The notes beneath the pieces are model-generated. The model saw only the letters and a list, made by a program, of their open reading frames with translations. It made no database searches and was not told the DNA's origin. Shown piece by piece: positions 32,291 through 43,600 of a stretch of 64,000 bases of DNA (its first letter is position 1; every line of letters begins with the position of its first letter). Source of the DNA: Membranipora membranacea (lineage: Eukaryota; Bryozoa; Gymnolaemata; Cheilostomatida; Membraniporidae); the NCBI GenBank assembly GCA_914767715.1, contig OU612067.1:26326162-26390161 (forward strand), given 5' to 3'. The translations under genes were made by a program, and so were the position numbers.

Positions 32291-32849
32291 CGTATTGTAT
32301 AGTTAACAGCCAACACTGCAGGGCGTGGGATGTGACGTGAATCGCACACTAACAGGAAAATAAGGCCTGGTCAAAGTATCTAAGGTTCTTATCATTATCT
32401 GGCACATTTTATTCCGCAGACAATATCAAGGTATATCTAAGGTCATTCCCAAACTGCCGCCCGAATATGGTCATCTCTGCGTAGCTTGTTTCTGGCCTGG
32501 AAGAATATTTTTTGAAACAAAATAAGCCGATTAAGGGTGACAGACGATAATGATCACAGCATTGCCACAGTAATAAATGGAGATTGGTTTAAAGAATCAC
32601 TAGCATGACATTCTCTTGTATCACATCTTATTCTCCATGCTTTGGTTTATCATTGGAGCATTTTTCATTATTGGAATCCTAATTGGGTAAGTTGTTGTGT
32701 CCGAAACTTTAAAATAACGACCTCAGTCAGCAGTCAGCTGGTATCAACGTATTACGGCACAGCCACATCAGTGCCATGTCAACAGCGGAAAATGAATATT
32801 TATTTTATTGACAATATGAAACGGATTAATTGGTGATCAAAATGATCTC
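32291..32849. other. Spacer upstream of the VMO1-like gene
   Basis: No coding exon or repeat recognised. Confidence 0.5.
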
Positions 32850-32883
32850 ATTGGCTATTCAAATTTCAAAAAGAGTATAAATA
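32850..32883 (+). promoter_or_regulatory. Core promoter of the VMO1-like gene
   Basis: An inverted CCAAT box (ATTGG at about 32850) lies 25 bases before a TATA box (TATAAATA, 32876-32883). About 30 bases on, a likely 5' UTR exon ends GACAAACAAG at 32930 before a GTAACAG donor. Confidence 0.7.
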
Positions 32884-33329
32884 GGGAAATGTTGGCATTT
32901 GCCTGCACATCTCCAACAAAGACAAACAAGGTAACAGCTACACACATTCAATTATATTAATGGCTCGAGTAGAGTGTGCTCTATCTTGCTTTCATTGATA
33001 TATTTTTTGTAAACATTGTTTTTGTTTTTAAAATTTTTTTTGGGGTATCTACTATCTTCCAATGCAGGATATTTTCATAACACATGCCTAAGATACAAAA
33101 AATTGAATATTAGAAACAAACAAAAGTATTTGAAATGTGCTGATAAAATTGGGAATTAAATTTTACTTCATAAGTATTGTTGTTAGCAAGCCGTTGTAGT
33201 ATTTATGGTAATTGATTAATACTGGTATCAATGATTAAATTAATGATATTCAGATGAGTTAGAGTATCTATATCATTGCAGCTGTGAAAAATGCTGATTG
33301 TTTTTATGATTCCTCTATAGGGTCAGAAA

Positions 33330-35114
33330 ATGATCATGAAGGAAGCACTGATAACCTGCCTCATAGCTGCCAGTTTAGTGGCTGGATCTCTGAGAAGTGA
33401 TTACAGTGGAACAAGTATACAACCATACACCCAGACAAGCTGGGGGAGCTGGGGTACCGCAGAATGGTGCCCTCATGGTACTTATGCAGTTAAATTCCAT
33501 CTAAAGGTGGAGGCAACTCAAGGAGGTGGTAGTGATGAGGATGATACAGCATTGAACGCCATCAATCTTTACTGCAGGTGAGAGTTAATTGTGTTATATC
33601 TCTCTTGTAATATCTCTCATGTAGCGACTCTGTCTGAAGGCCAGATGCTACAGTTTGATTTTTGTGAAACTTATTTTTGTATCTAATCACGAAGTCTCAC
33701 TACACAAAATGCCATTGGTTACCCACAAGAAATGGAGCAAATTTAAAGCATAATTGGGGCTCCCGCGCATTTTGCTGAAGATTGAAGCTGTTTTAAAAAC
33801 TTGGTCAGCTTGAATAAAACCTGAAGAGAAAACTTTCCCATTTCGAGGCAAAATTGAAGAGAAAGATCACCTTCATTTACTATTAAACTTTAGCCCAATG
33901 CTGGCTCAGTTCTACAGATTTAGGTTCAGTTATCTATGTCTAGTCAATCCGTTGTTTTGAAGAATATTCTGGAGATGACAGTTTTTAAACTGAAGATGGG
34001 TCTATTTTGCTTCGATTAAATTGAAGGTAACTAAACTTTGTTCAAGGGAACCCAGGTGCAGACACTGACATTATGAATTCATGACTCAGTGAACATTTAA
34101 CTCTGTATTCTGGTCACCAGCATTCAACCTACTAGGCATGAGTCATTGAATTAGTAATTGAATTAATTTGAGTTATGGAAGAAGATTCTTTTGATTAGTC
34201 CACCAGATTTGTAATTGCAACAAGTTTGCTCCTAATAAGCTATTTCTAATCCATTTTTTGCAGAGCCGAGAACATGTGCAATTTTTTCTTAACTTGGAAG
34301 GGAATGCTGGGAGTCTTCATCTGATGTGCATTACCTTGACATGATCCTTTGTTTAGGTCAAAGAGTTCATGTATTATTTTTATCAATCAAGATAATGATG
34401 TATTAGAAATTTGTTTTCACAGTGCGGTGCCATGCCAAGGATCAAGTGGAAATTCAAAGTGGATACATTCTGAACAAGGCCCATGGGGTACCTGGAGAAG
34501 CATTCAGCATTGCCAACATGGGTATGTGTTGGTTGGGGCTGAAGCTAGATCTGAGCCAAAAATAAATGGTGATGACACAGCAGGTAAGTGTAATTAGAAA
34601 CAGGCTTATCATTACCAAATCAACTTATCACTAGTAAAACTAATTTTGTGTGTAAAACTGTAACAATTGTAGAACTAGGATTGGGTGTATCAAAAACAGT
34701 ATCAGTAGTATTGGGTTTACCATTTACGTGTCAGCTAGTCACATAGTGCTTCAACAAAACTTACCGCCAAATTTAAAAGCTTGATGATCTTATTATTTTT
34801 ATGGATCTTAAGATCTCAATAAATCCATTGTCTTGATTTAACAATGCCATTCAAATTAATGAGTCAATTGATTTTTTTCAGCTAATAACTACAACTTCAA
34901 ATGCAGACATTTAACTCAGCCCAACAGATTATACTTTCTAAGAGGAGATGGACAATCGTGGGGGTCGTGGGGCGCTTACAGACAGTGTCCACAAGGGACA
35001 GGTATTTGTGGAATCAAGACACAAGTTGAGAGACGCCAAGGGTCAGGTGACGATACTTCTCTGAATGATGCTGTATTTTATTGCTGCACCCTACCACAGC
35101 ACTGCACTGTTTAG
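33330..35114 (+). CDS. VMO1: Vitelline membrane outer layer protein 1 (VMO1)-like secreted protein
   Basis: Three coding exons, 33330-33577, 34423-34583 and 34882-35114, join in frame to 213 codons plus stop, close to the roughly 200-residue vertebrate VMO1. The N-terminus ([15 protein letters not shown]) is a signal peptide. The three pseudo-repeats of the VMO-I beta-prism are visible: [20 protein letters not shown] with [29 protein letters not shown] with NGDDTAG; and [16 protein letters not shown] with [16 protein letters not shown]1 in birds is an egg-envelope protein; elsewhere it is an extracellular protein of uncertain role. Acceptor TCTATAG at 33320 precedes the ATG; a second ATG lies two codons on. 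Function in this animal is inferred only from the fold. Confidence 0.93.
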
Positions 35115-35211
35115 ATATGTGAAGTGCAAGATGCTCTGCAGCATGAATAACTTTCTCTGTGACGGAATGACATATTTTTCTAAATATTGCTCACCGTTTT
35201 TTGAGAATTTT

Positions 35212-35217
35212 AATAAA
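35212..35217 (+). terminator. Poly(A) signal of the VMO1-like gene
   Basis: AATAAA about 100 bases after the stop codon. Confidence 0.75.
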
Positions 35218-35770
35218 GCGCAAAAATAACTTTAAAAAATATGATTTGTAGTTCCTCAACTTCCTGAATTAGGGTGAGATTTTGTTCTGTGTCCAAGGGT
35301 AGTCACTTTATCACTTCCACAAAGATATTTTCCTCATATAAAAAGGATCTTTGAATAATTTATTGGAAGCTTTGTCCCTTTTTCTTGCACTAGTCTTCAA
35401 AAAGATATGAAATGTCAGAGCCAATTAGTTTATCTGCATGATCATCAGATGCGTCTCAAACAACTATGACCCATCTCCAGTAATTTTGTTATACCTATCT
35501 GTACTGTATTAAAATCACAAAGATAAAATAATAATAAGAACAAAAAGAGGACTCATCCTTCCATCCTCCCATCCGAACAAAGCTTATCAACACTGGTTAG
35601 CCTACACTCTAAGGCAAAATCATCAATACAAGTGTGACTGTGGGCTGTGGCAGGGAATATCAGCAATAATATTAACTAATAACTCGGATAGGAACAACAA
35701 CACTGACATTTATATTTGAAATAGCATCTAAATACTTGGCTTCTGAGTATCACTCAATCGGAGCTATGTC
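35218..35770. other. Intergenic, nothing recognised
   Basis: AT-rich, no open frame of note, no repeat shared with other parts of the window noticed. Confidence 0.5.
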
Positions 35771-36049
35771 TTACTTCTGATTTCTTCTGCTAGATGTTCT
35801 CTTCTTATGATGAGACTTGTATGTAGTCTCAGGCTCATAGACTCCTTTCTCTTTGTTGTGGCCCTCTACATGATTTTTCCTTGTCCTCCTAACTTTGCCT
35901 TCGACACCATCTGCAATTTTCTCATTCGTGTCAGGCTCAGCGGTAGTCTGCTTGTCATTATCAATTGATAATTTCTTTTCATGTTGCCACTTTCTCGCAC
36001 GTGCCCAAAGTGAAAACCCAGCTGCTCCCAATAGGCCTGCGGCCACGGC
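35771..36049 (-). CDS. Orphan terminal-exon candidate (hydrophobic start, basic tail)
   Basis: An open stretch of about 92 codons preceded by a good acceptor (TTGTTGTGCAG). It encodes a hydrophobic segment (AVAAGLLGAAGFSLWARA), then a highly charged region rich in Lys/Arg (KKRTSSRRNQK at the end). There is no in-frame ATG, so it would be a last exon; I could not find upstream exons. No family recognised. Confidence 0.35.
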   Translation of the reverse strand, partial: AVAAGLLGAAGFSLWARARKWQHEKKLSIDNDKQTTAEPDTNEKIADGVEGKVRRTRKNHVEGHNKEKGVYEPETTYKSHHKKRTSSRRNQK

Positions 36050-37605
36050 CTGCACAACAACACATAACCTAGTAAAATCAGCGGTATATCACAATCATCA
36101 CAATTTGTATATAAGACTACAAGAATAGACTGAAGTTACAAGCAAATCTCATTGTGTCTTGTTTTGTTAGCAATTTGAAACCAATTATGGAATATTTAGA
36201 GTAATGTATAATTTGTTTGTGATACTTTTCCTTCACAATGTGGGGAGATACCTCTATGTTCTTCCTTGTGAAGTTAAAAGCCGACCGATGGTCAAAGTAG
36301 ATCAATTCAGATTAGTGTTAAAATCACTGCAAGTTGAATGTGATGTTGCTACAAGCCCCCAATGCTCATCAGTTCACTTTCTGACTGCAAACCTTTTATT
36401 TTCATAACATCAATCCATTTCTGGTGGAGACTCTAAGGTGTGAGAAATTCTAACTCTGGTCGCTTCAAAGGAGCTAACAATTAACAAGGTTGTTCCTACT
36501 TCACTGTCCCTCAAAAGCTTATACAAAACATTTTTTCATCGGCTACGCAAATGCACACCTATATACGTCGACTTCAAATATTTCAAACATTACTGAACAA
36601 TCATGAAATGTACAAAAAATATTGTATATGATGTCGAAGTTACCATCAGAGAAAAATGGCATCACACCTACCCCCCCCCCCTTCCCGAACCAGATGATCT
36701 CTTATTTTGAGTATGGTGAGAAATCAGAAATATCTGTAAACTTAAAAATGTCACACTGGTTGGAGAGTGAAATTATATCAGCTTTCTCAGCACTTATATC
36801 ACCATGTTAATATCAGTCTTGTGGGTAGAATTTTCTGCAAGTTGATAGAACGAAGAGGTGAGTGCAAATAGAAAGATTTTGACCAATGGTATATATAACA
36901 TTGGTTCAAAGATTTTAATTCACATTGTTGACTATTATATGTACCTGAAGATGAAGTATTATTGAAGTAAAAATTTACGATCTCTGTGGTCTTCTCAACT
37001 GAAATATGAAAGACGAAACATTATGGTGTTTTGGTCTCAACTGACAACTGACTGCCTTTTTCGTACAATTTTCCGGACTGAGTGAGGGAATTTAAGAAAA
37101 TCTGGAGTCAATCTGGACAAGTATGTATCTTGAGTTGTACATTCGACGTTTTCTTGATATCCAGCGACTCAGCAGAAAAGTTTACGCATTATTGATTTAA
37201 CCTGCTGTGTTGGCTTGAATAGTTTCGGCAATACAAGAACAAGTGGCACCCCGGAGTGGGAATTAAGAACTTTAAATGACATAGCCAAACCAAAACCCGC
37301 GATCTGTAAGCTGAATATTAAATATATATATATACATTTTCATTGCAACAATCATCATCCGAAGATGTTCTCCCTGATGTGCAAAGAAACCAAAACAAAA
37401 AACAATCGAATTAAAATCAAGGGTATAAAACTCAATTCAATGAAAACAAATGTTATGGCAATGCAAATTTAAATGTATGTAGAGTTGTTGATGAACGAAG
37501 ATGTTGATGAAGTTTGTTAAAAGAAGTAGTCATATGAATCAAAAAGAAGTTTTTGGGTGGATATAAGATATGGTTATCACGAAAACATAAGAAATTGAAA
37601 ATAAA
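36050..37605. other. Intergenic, no gene supported
   Basis: Only short frames. A C homopolymer lies at about 36671-36680 and a short TA run at 37321-37332. Confidence 0.5.
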
Positions 37606-38045
37606 TTAATCTTGCCCATCATTGATCTTTTCAAAATATGATACTATGTGGTCAGAACTAATAGGTAGACCATTAGATTTGAGCGTTGATTGGTACTGCT
37701 CTTCGCTAACAAATTTAACCCTAAACATTCTGAGCTTTTTTCCCCTGTTTTTAAAGCCTTGTGCGTACTGCACCTGGATAATGAAGATTGATATCCAGCT
37801 GTAGAGGCTCTTCCTCTGTGTCAATCGTCTTCCTAGCAGATGACCCTCCGAAGGTGTCTTTCTTCCAATCAGAAAGAAGTTTTGTAGCTCACACCTCACT
37901 ATCCAGTTCGATCATTAATTTTGGAGAGTCAGATCTGAAATTGTATTTGTTCACTTTTTTTGATGATGTTTGGACCATAGATTTTATTCAAGTCCCTTTT
38001 GATGGTGTCTATGTTGAAGTCTTTAAAGACAGCAGATAAATGAAC
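37606..38045 (-). pseudogene. Decayed LINE ORF1 relic
   Basis: On the minus strand, FNIDTIKRDLNKIYGPNIIK and GKKLRMFRVKFVSEEQYQ parallel the ORF1 C-terminal region at 7453-7990 (NIRREINREFGPTIIEN; GEKKMRIFKVKFDTQDQY). It is broken by stops and frameshifts and too diverged to be a recent copy of that LINE; it derives from a related family. Confidence 0.8.
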
Positions 38046-39000
38046 CTCGGGTTACTTATACGCCTTGTATAATTGGAAGTCGGACATCAATCATTGTCAG
38101 TAGCTGGAACTTCTTACAAACCACTCCGATGAGCCAATCAGAGCTGGTGAGATCGTTGTCTTTAAGATCAAAGACAGAGTTATACCAATAGTGCATAGAG
38201 TCATCAAAGTACATGAAAAGTATGTAATCAAATGTGTATGTTATATCAAATTTCAGAAACTTTGCACGGATAATTGTTAGAACCCACAAGCATTCTGCTA
38301 TCCTATTATAGTTTGTGCACCCATTTGATGGAGCATTATTTTCGTATAAATTGATTGTCGATACTATGAATGCCCAAGCATATAATTGATGATTAATGTA
38401 CAGAATAAACTCCCATATTCATATCTGTAGCATATTTCTGTGTCCTGACTGGGCTGGTTGATATCATACAGAGAGGATGGTTATATTAAGTTCCAAACTA
38501 AGGGAGATAATAACCGAGTAGACGATAGAGGATTATACGCTCCTGGTCAGCTGTGGTTAGAGAGACCAGATGTGGTCGGGCGAGCCAGAGGGTCAGTATA
38601 ACACCCCCAACCACCACTCTTACCCCAATGATCCTCAGCTATATTTGAGATGTTATTAGTTTGGATCTGACCAGTGAATCTGGGACCTGGTCTCACCAGG
38701 GAGGGTGGGATACACCCTCCCTGGTCTGACTGACTGTATGGATTTGATGGCACACTGAAGAGTTGTCTTCTAGGAAAGCGAAATCTCGCCCTTCATGGTT
38801 TAGCATGGAGCTTCATCTAATTATTGCCAGGATGTGAGCTAACCGGCTTGCATGCTGCAGTTGTTGTAGTTGGTAGACCCTTCTCCGTACAGATACAATC
38901 TTGCAGAATGTCCCAATTGGTAATGGAAAGCACATTGAAAACACGTAACTGTATTTATCGTGGTAAAAACATGACTAAAGGTCGCAGGTTATAGTTCTAA
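38046..39000. other. Spacer before duplication copy B
   Basis: No gene recognised. A perfect 12-bp inverted repeat (CCAGGGAGGGTG and complement, 5-base loop) lies at about 38695-38723. Confidence 0.5.
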
Positions 39001-40686
39001 GTTACATGGTAGAAGATTGTTTAGTGTGCCCAAGATATAAACTCAAACTCTCTCTTGATATTGGTAGTGATGGGATTGCAATAACGCAAGAAACAACATC
39101 CGCTCCGTTTTCCTGTTATCGATTGTATCATGCAACAAAGAAAAACCCTAATTTGAGATAATTAATGTTTGATGTGCTACGCTGACAAGCAGGAACTAAA
39201 AGCATGATTCAAGCCCAGGTTTAGAGAATATCTTTACCTCTGCCTACTAATAACACTCATTGGATGATTCTTTTTGGTGCGGTGATTGCACAAGGTCATG
39301 ACACAAGGTCATATTTAAACCAATAATTTTGAAGTTTCTTGCTACTACCTGAAATATCTAAACCAGTCAAGACTGACAAAATAAATGGACTGACTGACTT
39401 TAATATGCTGTCAGTACAAACTAGACAATGATTAAAAAGAAACAGCTAGAAGAGTATGCTCAAAAATAATAGTATAGAATAACATTGGTGATGCCTTAAC
39501 AAGTTTTTGGAACCAAGTGTTGTTCTGGTGTGTGCAGGAATAAACCACCCACTTCTCAATGAGAAACGATCACCGAAAATTTTCAGTCATGCAGATTGCA
39601 AGGAAAATTGATTTCTTAGAAATGAGGAAATCTGAATCATGACTAAAGGGGTCATCAATATGCCAACAATAAGGAAGATCCTTAAAATCCACCTTAAATC
39701 TCACATTAGCAGCTGAATTAATATTATGAGCGGTAAAGGCCAGCATGCTTGTTTAGATGCAACGATATCTGCGCCCTTTTTCTCTTTGGATCAATCTTGA
39801 AATTTATTCATTATGAGGATTTGGTTTTTAAATACAACTAAAGAAATATATGATCAACAAGTTTTGTGCCACTTCAGGGCTTCAAGGTCCAATCAAGGGA
39901 TCTAAACATAATTCTGTATAAATATCTGGAACTCCAAATTACACCCTGTAGTCTCAGCGTTAGATATTAGACAAAGTATAAATCGTTGAAATGTTCTTAG
40001 AAAAACTTATATTTATATATAATATGAAATTTATTTTGGATAATAATCATGTTTTTCAGAATACCCGAAAAAATGAGAAGAAAAAAATAAAGTCACAAAG
40101 TTAAGAAGCCTGTCCTGACAAGCTTTGTCGAGACAGGCTAAAAGTTAATGCACAATTGATGAGAAACATAATTTGAAATAATCTCTAAAAATGTGTACTA
40201 CCAATTTCAGGATATAGGCTGCTCATATATGAGTAAACTGTACTGCCGGTTCACATGTCTATGAACTCATTATTGCTTCCATCCTATCATAGATGGCTGC
40301 TGCATACAAAATATCAAGGACCAAACTCCAAATAACAAACTGATGACTTTTATAACATAGATCAAATATTTTGCCTCCCAAACAGGATCAAAACCTGATT
40401 AGGATTAAAAACAATGTAAGGGTGCTTATGATGAAATTTTGATATCAATATCTTTTCCTTTGTTCATCCTTATCTGTGAAAGATAACCAGAGTTATTGAA
40501 GGTGATGCAACAACTAAATTCACAGCCAACATACTTTGATTCTCAGTGCTTTGCCGGATTGTGTATTCCAATGCACGTATCAGAGTTCTGAAATAATTTT
40601 CGCTGGGAGATCTTGAAGCTGGTTGTATAGCATAGCATAGGAAAACATTGTCTTAATTCTTTACGCCTGACAGGCATAATTAAGTC

Positions 40687-43600
40687 ATGTGGTTTCTGTT
40701 GGTGTTATTCTGCCTGGCTCTTATCGGTAAGTCTTCAAACTACTCAAACGTTTGGTAAAGATGTGAACTAAATGTAATGACAATGTACCAGAATCTGAAC
40801 AATGGTCATGTTTGAATCCTAAAATCGCTTGAATTGGGAAAAAAGATTTGTTCAAAATTCACATGAGCTAGTTCATCTTCAATGTTGTATTATCATAGGT
40901 GGAAAGCTCCCCTCCTAATACAAGACATAGCCCATCCCTTCTCAATTTGAAGACATATTTTTACACTACAATAGATAACATTTGTATGACACAGTTATCC
41001 CTTATAGATAAAACATCTAATTATTTTTTATGCCCAGGAGTTGAAGCCGAGACAGTCACATCATGTTACCGCCCTGAGATTCCGGTTCACTCCGTCCTTA
41101 ATCCGGATAAGATGATTTACCTATCAGGTGATGCAGTATCATATGACTGTGATACAGGAGGGTTATCCATAAAGTTAGAGAGCAGAATACGTACATGTGT
41201 GAACGGTACATGGACCGGCACTACACCCCGCTGTCTCTGTGAGTCTTACCATTATCATTATTTAGAGTGAATGATACAGTTGCTGCCGCTATATGCAATG
41301 GTTATCATCCCTTGAAATAGTGCATTAACAGGGTGTGAATATATCATTGGCCTCAGCATCAATGTAGGTTATGTGATCAAAGACATTCAAGAGTGTTTAA
41401 TAATGGTGAGACAGGTATTCAGGACAGTCAAATACAGATCTTCCAGGGAAAAACACAGCTATTTACGCACTATGATTTTATCTCTCAATAATATTCTGTA
41501 AACCCAATCCACAATGCACAGCTTTTCTCATGTACTTTTTGTTTCTTCTTCTGTGCCCTATGTGAACAGCAGTGTATTAAACTGTAACAGATTCCGCAAC
41601 ATACTTGTATGTGGGTGGCAAATAAACCAATCAATCTATCTTGAACACACACAGTTGTAATTTAAAAAATGAGAAAATTTAAATTATGAAGCTCCCGAAT
41701 GATTTTTCTCCTGTTTCTTTGTCTAACTACTTTTGTTTGTAGCTGCAGATGAGATGTGTGAAGGACAGATACTTTCAGATCATCAATGTCTTACAATACA
41801 TCATGGGATACGATCCTGGTTTGACGCTGACAGAGGGTGTGGTCAACAATCACAGCTTCTTGTATTGTCAGGTAAGCAAAGATATAAAATAAAATCCGTA
41901 CCTGATATATAGATAGGCAAGGCAAGGGTTGTTTAAGGTCAGAATTCTTCAGCAATCATCATAGATAACATTTTTCTCATGTCAATTATTGCTGCACAAT
42001 CAACGGGCTGCAACTTCATCATTTGATTCAAGTATATTTTGTACAACACATCAAAACATTCAAGTAACAGGTCATCATTTTTGAGTAAAAATAATTTGAG
42101 TAAAGTTTTTTGGCGAAGAATAGAATGCCGACAGTTTGGTGAATACCGATTCACCCCAGCTGTGAATGCATAACTCTCAGTGATTGTTAGTCACTGGCTT
42201 GAAGATTGGCCTCCAAAAGATAATTTACTGTAGGTACTGATAAGAGATAGTTCACTTTGTGTATTGGGTATCTCATTACGGACATTATTGGGACAAAAAC
42301 CTTATGTAATCACTGTGACTTTCATTTTCGATACTGGATAACTACTGAAGGATACACGGCTTTTTTGGTTTCCTTGGCCTGTCCTTATTGGTTACTTACA
42401 TGATTGTGGCAGATTCGTAGATATATTTAACCTATACTTTTTTTTGCAGATCAGTCAACATTAGATGAAGCAGCACAGCTGTTAAATAGGACCTGGGTTC
42501 TGTCACCGTACCGCCTCGACTTTGCCTGGATAAAATCTCACAGTGAAAGGGTGTGGAGATGGTCTATAGGTAGCATTGTTAGATACAGAAATTTTAAAAT
42601 AAGATGTACTATAGGAACCTGTTAGCTTTTAACGTCAATTAGTTTTTATCCTTGGTCCCAATTTGTATGTGTAAGTGGTTCCCCTTCTTCCTTCCAATAT
42701 TTATATTGAAATACTTCACTCATGACTGTTTCTTGTTAGATGACACTAAGATAGCGATGGTCCACAGGTAACCTGTGCTGATTCATAAATTATATATTGA
42801 GGTGTGCTATAGGAACCTGTTATCCTTTATCGTCGATTAGTCTTTATCCTTAGTCCCAAAATTTATGTGTTAGTAGCTCTCCATTTTTCTTCCAATATAT
42901 AGATTTTAATAATTGACTCCTGACTGTTTCTTATTAGATTACACTAAGATAATGATGACAGATTGGGCAGCAGGAGAGCCATCAAACCTGAGAGGCAATG
43001 AGAACAGACTTCAGCTGAGAAAGGCTGCCGGTTATCGGTGGAATGACGCTGATGGAAATGACAAGTATGAGCAGGTTGATGGCTGGTCTGTCAATAAATA
43101 CATCTGTGAATGTGAGTATTTAATTGTAACCATCTTATATGTCCTATATGTTCCAATTGAAGTTATAGAATTCTTATGACTGTGCAGCTATTTGGAATAT
43201 CCAGTGATTTTCTTGCCCTTTGCAGAGTGTCAACTTTGGTAAATACTAGGTTTCCACTGCAAAACAATTCCTTGAATAGTAGCTGAAAAGCCATGTATAA
43301 CACTTCTCCCAAAACCTGTTTTTTTATAACATTCTCTCTCCAGTTGATGAGCCATGTGGTGTAAATAAGTTCTCACCAAACCCTCACACAGAGATGGGTG
43401 GCTCATGTTTTGTTCTCACTGGGAAGGTCTACCATGACCAGTTTGATGGAAGATGTGTAGAATTCAATGAGGTAAAGTGCTGTAAAGAGTTTCTCAGGCT
43501 GATATAAATTCAACCACTGCAATCCATTCTTTGTACTCAACGTATTCATCTAGAACAAAGATTAATTGAATATGTTTGCCTATGCCACTTGTTTTGGTTT

